A stretch of DNA of 64,000 nt from an uncultured Flavobacteriales bacterium (lineage in GTDB: Bacteria; Bacteroidota; Bacteroidia; Flavobacteriales_D; Sanyastnellaceae): assembly GCA_937974555.1 (NCBI GenBank), contig CALJKR010000032.1, positions 1 through 64,000 of the forward strand. Direction: 5' to 3'. The position numbers and the translations under genes are program-made. The notes under the pieces are model-generated. The model was given only the letters and a program-made list of their open reading frames with translations. It searched no databases and was not told the origin of the DNA. Within the stretch, counting starts at the first letter, position 1, and every line of letters begins with the position of its first letter. Below are positions 60,465-64,000 of this stretch, piece after piece.

Positions 60465-61337
60465 TTATGCACCCAAGATTTGGTGCACATTTTTGGAAAT
60501 GTTGCCGGCGATCATGTCCACCGGAATGTCATTGGAATCATTGCCAAAAGGGTCTTCAATTTCCTCTGCAATGACTTCCAAACTGGCCAATGCATAAAAA
60601 ACGATACAAGACAGTCCGATGCAAAGCCAATGCAAATGAATGGCATAGCCCAAGGGCAAAGTCATGACATAGAAGAAGATAAATTTCTTGACAAAAACAT
60701 TGTATGAAAATGGAATGGGGGTGTTGCGAATGCGTTCGCATCCGCCACAGATATTCTGAAATTCACTGATTTCGTTCTGAATACTCAACAAATGGGTGGA
60801 GTTGATTTTCCCTTCTTTTTCCAAGTGATAAATCCTTTGTGTAAGCAAAGAGGATATTTGATTGGGAATGTGATGTTGCACATCAACGCCATGGAATCCT
60901 TCGTCCAATTCCATTTCCAAATCAGCGGAGCGGAGGTGTTGCTTCAAGGAGTGGGCATACAGGGCGATGCCCTTGCTGAAATATTTTCTGTTTTCAAGAT
61001 CGGATTTATCCAGAATTGCATTGAGCTTGATGCTCAAGGTTCTGGCATTGTTGGTTAGAGCACCCCAAAGTTTTCTGCCCTCCCACCAACGATCATAGGC
61101 GGTGTTGGTTCTGAACACAAGCAACAAGGACAACACAAAGCCCAACAAGGTTTGGACAGTGGTTAGATTTTTTACAAATGGATCATTGTCCCAATGCCAC
61201 CATTCATACTCAACGTAGATGATGATTGAGGTGTATATTCCAATAAAGATCATCATGGGAATGAGCTTTTTGAAAGTCTCGCTTTTATGAACTTTAAAAA
61301 TAAATGTGAACCAATCTTTGGGGTGATAGATATGCAT
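60465..61337 (-). CDS. Bestrophin family ion channel protein
   Basis: The 290-residue protein belongs to the bacterial bestrophin-like (UPF0187) family of pentameric ion channels. Typical features are the opening HPKDWFTFIFKVHKSETFKKL, the helix LLGFVLSLLLVFRTNTAYDRWWEGRKLWGALTNNARTLS with the family RTNxAYDRWWE signature, and the C-terminal LEVIAEEIEDPFGNDSNDIPVDMI. At least three further hydrophobic helices follow. The ATG at 61337 has a perfect -7 box 4 nt upstream and overlaps a possible recQ start on the other strand. Confidence 0.93.
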   Translation of the reverse strand: MHIYHPKDWFTFIFKVHKSETFKKLIPMMIFIGIYTSIIIYVEYEWWHWDNDPFVKNLTTVQTLLGFVLSLLLVFRTNTAYDRWWEGRKLWGALTNNARTLSIKLNAILDKSDLENRKYFSKGIALYAHSLKQHLRSADLEMELDEGFHGVDVQHHIPNQISSLLTQRIYHLEKEGKINSTHLLSIQNEISEFQNICGGCERIRNTPIPFSYNVFVKKFIFFYVMTLPLGYAIHLHWLCIGLSCIVFYALASLEVIAEEIEDPFGNDSNDIPVDMIAGNISKNVHQILGA

Positions 61338-61341
61338 GAGG

Positions 61342-61349
61342 CAAATTTA
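61342..61349 (-). promoter_or_regulatory. -7 box TAAATTTG of the bestrophin gene
   Basis: A perfect TAnnTTTG on the minus strand ends exactly 4 nt (CCTC) before the bestrophin ATG. Confidence 0.5.
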
Positions 61350-61350
61350 T

Positions 61351-61358
61351 GACCTTTG
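61351..61358 (+). promoter_or_regulatory. -7-like box GACCTTTG upstream of recQ
   Basis: One mismatch to TAnnTTTG, 4 nt (TAAA) before an in-frame GTG at 61363. It abuts the oppositely oriented bestrophin box. Confidence 0.3.
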
Positions 61359-61362
61359 TAAA

Positions 61363-63249
61363 GTGAATGATGCATTGCACATATTAAAAGAGATTTGGGG
61401 GTATGATACATTCCGCACTCCGCAAGATCAAATTGTGCAGTCTGTATTGCAAGGGAAGGATGTATTGGCTTTATTGCCAACGGGAGGTGGAAAGTCGCTG
61501 TGCTATCAGGTGCCTACCTTGGTTCGCCAAGGGTTGTGCATTGTCATTTCACCATTAACCGCCTTGATGGAAGATCAAGTGCAAGACCTGCGCAACAGGG
61601 GTATCAAGGCTTTCATGGTTACTTCCTATCAAAGAAAAAAGGAGGTAGATTACATCTTAAACGAATGTGTTTTTGGTGATGTCCGTTTCCTGTATGTGTC
61701 ACCGGAGCGCCTGAAGAATGATCTTTTTTTGGCGCGATTAAAGGACATGAAACCAACGCTGATTGCCGTTGATGAGGCGCACTGCATTGCCCAGTGGGGA
61801 CATGATTTTAGACCTGCGTATCTGGAGATCGCGCAGATTAGGGCGCTTCATCCAAATGTTCCCCTGTTGGCGTTAACAGCAACAGCCACGGCCAAAGTGC
61901 AAGAGGAGATTGTAGCGTCGCTTCATTTGAATCAGCCTGTTCGCCTTGCAGGGGATTGGCTGCGACCCAATTTGGCGTATGGGGTGAAATTTACCGAAGA
62001 TAAAATGGGGCAATTGCTGCAATGGCTTCAAATCATCAAAGGTTCAGCCATTGTTTATGCCGCCACGCGAAGTAGGGTGGAGGAGATCGCCATGGCGTTG
62101 CAAAAATTGAACATTGGAGCCCATGCTTTTCATGCGGGTGTACCGGTGTTCCAGAAAAAGCAAATCATGTCAGAATGGCTGGACAACCAGGTTCGGGTAA
62201 TGGTAGCAACCAATGCATTTGGCATGGGCATCAACAAGCCCGATGTGCAGATGGTGGTGCATTGGGATATTCCACAATCTCCAGAGGCCTATGTCCAGGA
62301 AGCAGGAAGAGCGGGCAGAGCAGGTCAGAAGGCCTATGGTCTTTTGATGGTCAATGAATCCGAATACCAAGAAGGGATTGACCAGATTACGCTTCAATTT
62401 CCCCAAAGAGAAGAGATTGCCAAGGTATACAATTGCGTTGCTGACGCGATGCAAATGGCCATTGGTAGTGGCGAATGGCAATCCATTGATTTGCGCATTC
62501 ATGAATGGAGTGAAAGGTTAAAAATGCCGGTTCGGGTTTTCTTTGCTGCCCTGCAAATTTTAGAACGGGCCCAGTTCATTCGGCTCAACGAGGCCGCCTA
62601 CCAACGGTCCAAGGTTCAATATCTTTTTTCTCACGCGCAGTTGCTTCAAATGCAAAGGATGAACAATCCAGAGGCCCAATTGATTGACGTGTTGTTAAGA
62701 ATGTACGGGGTGAACCATGACGGGGTGGTGTCGATCAATGAGCATGAAATGGCCAAAGCCATGCGAACCAGTGTGCTTTATGTAGAAAAGATTTTAAATA
62801 ACCTAGCGGGTCGCAAGGTGATCGATTATCAACAGCAATTGCAATCGCCTTCGGTTACCTTGGTGGTGTCGCGTGTTCATACAGCATCCATCATCATTCC
62901 CCAAACGGTGTTGGAAGATAGAAAGGAGAAAGCGTTGCATTTGTGGTCGTCGTTGTGGCAATATGTTCGAAGTGAAAGTTGTCGCTCGCAGGTGCTCGCG
63001 CGATACTTTGATGAGGAGGTGACTGTGCCGTGCGGTATCTGTGATGGTTGTGTCAAGAAACAACGGGAAAGGACTGAGGAAGATTGGAAGTCTGTTCTCA
63101 TCGCGCAGATCAACCGGGTGTCGATGAGTTGGGATGAATGTATTCTTGTTTGCAAAAATGTTTCCTCGGTAGAGGTTATCGATTTCATTCGAATTCAATT
63201 GGATTTGGGTGTGTGGGTCGAAAAACAGGGGGTGATTTCCAAAAAATGA
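61363..63249 (+). CDS. recQ: ATP-dependent DNA helicase RecQ
   Basis: The protein is a superfamily 2 helicase of the RecQ type, with motif 0 GYDTFRTPQDQIVQ, Walker A ALLPTGGGKSLCYQ, Walker B DEAH in VDEAHCIAQWGHDFRPAY, motif III ALTATATAK, and motif VI GRAGRAGQKA. A zinc site with C-terminal cysteines is in the RQC part (PCGICDGC). No clear HRDC domain is visible, and the protein is shorter than E. coli RecQ at its end. Starting at GTG 61363 gives 628 residues; an ATG at 61336 would add nine residues and overlap the bestrophin start codon. Confidence 0.9.
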   Translation: MNDALHILKEIWGYDTFRTPQDQIVQSVLQGKDVLALLPTGGGKSLCYQVPTLVRQGLCIVISPLTALMEDQVQDLRNRGIKAFMVTSYQRKKEVDYILNECVFGDVRFLYVSPERLKNDLFLARLKDMKPTLIAVDEAHCIAQWGHDFRPAYLEIAQIRALHPNVPLLALTATATAKVQEEIVASLHLNQPVRLAGDWLRPNLAYGVKFTEDKMGQLLQWLQIIKGSAIVYAATRSRVEEIAMALQKLNIGAHAFHAGVPVFQKKQIMSEWLDNQVRVMVATNAFGMGINKPDVQMVVHWDIPQSPEAYVQEAGRAGRAGQKAYGLLMVNESEYQEGIDQITLQFPQREEIAKVYNCVADAMQMAIGSGEWQSIDLRIHEWSERLKMPVRVFFAALQILERAQFIRLNEAAYQRSKVQYLFSHAQLLQMQRMNNPEAQLIDVLLRMYGVNHDGVVSINEHEMAKAMRTSVLYVEKILNNLAGRKVIDYQQQLQSPSVTLVVSRVHTASIIIPQTVLEDRKEKALHLWSSLWQYVRSESCRSQVLARYFDEEVTVPCGICDGCVKKQRERTEEDWKSVLIAQINRVSMSWDECILVCKNVSSVEVIDFIRIQLDLGVWVEKQGVISKK

Positions 63250-63262
63250 TATTTTTTCGGAG

Positions 63263-63293
63263 TTGACCCCCTAAAAATTGGGGGGGGAGTCAA
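63263..63293 (+). terminator. Possible terminator after recQ
   Basis: TTGAC-CCCC and GGGG-GTCAA arms can pair with a bulge around TAAAAATT. A T-run follows at 63306-63314. The imperfect stem makes this uncertain. Confidence 0.4.
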
Positions 63294-63311
63294 TAAAAAA
63301 CTTGTCTTTTT

Positions 63312-63344
63312 TTTGAGACATACCCTTTTGCAATTCTATATTTG
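63312..63344 (+). promoter_or_regulatory. Promoter of the glutamine synthetase gene (TTTG-N21-TATATTTG)
   Basis: TTTG at 63312-63315 and TATATTTG at 63337-63344 match the Bacteroidota promoter, 16 nt upstream of the ATG. The spacing equals that of the guaB promoter. Confidence 0.6.
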
Positions 63345-63360
63345 CAAAAAAAACTACCTA

Positions 63361-64000
63361 TGAGCATGACTCGCTTTCAAGCATTGGCTGAGTTGAATAC
63401 CCGCCAACCTGCAGAAGTAAAGGCCCCCAGCACCAAGGTGTCTGATTATTTTGGAGCCAACGTTTTTTCGCCATTCAGAATGCGCGAATATTTAACTGAC
63501 GACGTTTATGAAAAATTGATGGAGTGTATCAATTTGGGCGCTCGCATCGATCGTTCATTGGCAGATCACGTTGCTTCCGCAATGAAAGAATGGGCCATGA
63601 GCAAAGGCGCAACCCATTATACGCATTGGTTTCAACCTTTAACTGGCGCCACAGCCGAGAAGCATGATAGTTTTTTCAAGCCATTGGGTGATGGACGTGC
63701 TATTGAGAAATTTGAAGGAACCATGTTGGTGCAACAAGAGCCAGATGCTTCTTCTTTCCCCAATGGTGGAATCAGAAATACATTTGAAGCAAGAGGATAT
63801 ACCCTTTGGGATCCATCATCACCCGCATTTATCGTGGGCAACACTTTGTGTATTCCGACCATTTTCATTTCCTATACGGGTCATGCTTTGGATTACAAAA
63901 TGCCGATGATGAAAGCTTTGCATGCAGTAGATGTAGCAGCTACGGCTGTTTGTCAGTATTTTGATAAAGATGTGGTGAAGGTGAATACCACTTTGGGATG
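63361..64000 (+). CDS. Glutamine synthetase, class III (partial, 5' part)
   Basis: The frame is open from the ATG at 63361 to the window edge, giving the first 213 residues of an expected length of about 730. Translated segments KVSDYFGANVFSPFRMREYL, THYTHWFQPLTGATAEKHDSF, ARGYTLWDPSSPAF and CIPTIFISYTGHALDYKMP are typical of the GSIII N-terminal half. The enzyme makes glutamine from glutamate, ammonia and ATP. The rest lies beyond the window. Confidence 0.92.

Overview
The window is a dense stretch of a Bacteroidota chromosome, probably of the order Flavobacteriales. Signs are TAnnTTTG-type -7 promoter boxes, C-terminal type IX secretion (T9SS) sorting domains, a class III glutamine synthetase, a transketolase split into two genes, a NuoG without its molybdopterin domain, and almost no Shine-Dalgarno sequences. 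There are no rRNA or tRNA genes, CRISPR arrays, phage genes or intact insertion sequences. The family-level assignment is inference.

Layout. 1-6.3 kb: hemN, an outer-membrane barrel protein, mnmE, and an OYE-family ene-reductase divergent from an HxlR regulator. 6.3-11.3 kb (minus strand): an operon of an SDR oxidoreductase and three different photolyase/cryptochrome proteins (a class I-like photolyase, an Fe-S (6-4) photolyase and a Cry-DASH). 11.4-17.1 kb (plus strand), divergent from it across 99 bp: four overlapping genes for a cytochrome P450, a stand-alone CAT/E2-type acyltransferase, a fusion of a sterol-desaturase-type di-iron hydroxylase with a GH3 acyl-amido synthetase, and an enolase-superfamily member of the dipeptide epimerase/MLE type. 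This looks like an uncharacterised small-molecule or lipid pathway and is the best candidate for a new system. 17.2-23.0 kb: a run of secreted T9SS cargo (ASST-like sulfotransferase, CBM-like protein, CotH kinase protein) ending in a DUF4846 protein. 23.0-25.5 kb: tcdA, a LOG-family gene and a GAF histidine kinase.

25.6-38.4 kb (minus): a complete nuoA-N complex I operon with a 53-residue membrane protein coupled to nuoN. 38.6-44 kb: two glycosyltransferases, trmB, and a translationally coupled aminotransferase/FAD-monooxygenase pair. 44-49.5 kb: sucD, a 51-residue gene, a DUF4349-like envelope protein, and a cobalamin riboswitch in front of a TonB-dependent receptor and a YncE-like lipoprotein. 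49.6-60.4 kb: guaB, folD, a GH13 amylase, prmC, rpe, a pRiA4b ORF-3-like protein, a DUF1573 lipoprotein, yajC, an MscS channel and the two transketolase subunits. 60.5-64 kb: a bestrophin divergent from recQ, then the start of a glutamine synthetase III that runs off the window.

How it fits together. The housekeeping genes suit an aerobic chemoheterotroph, the triple photolyase operon suits life in sunlight, and the secreted T9SS and GH13 proteins suit polymer degradation. Several monocistronic genes on both strands share one start architecture, a TAnnTTTG box followed by exactly 4 nt and then ATG, which predicts leaderless mRNAs and helps choose start codons.
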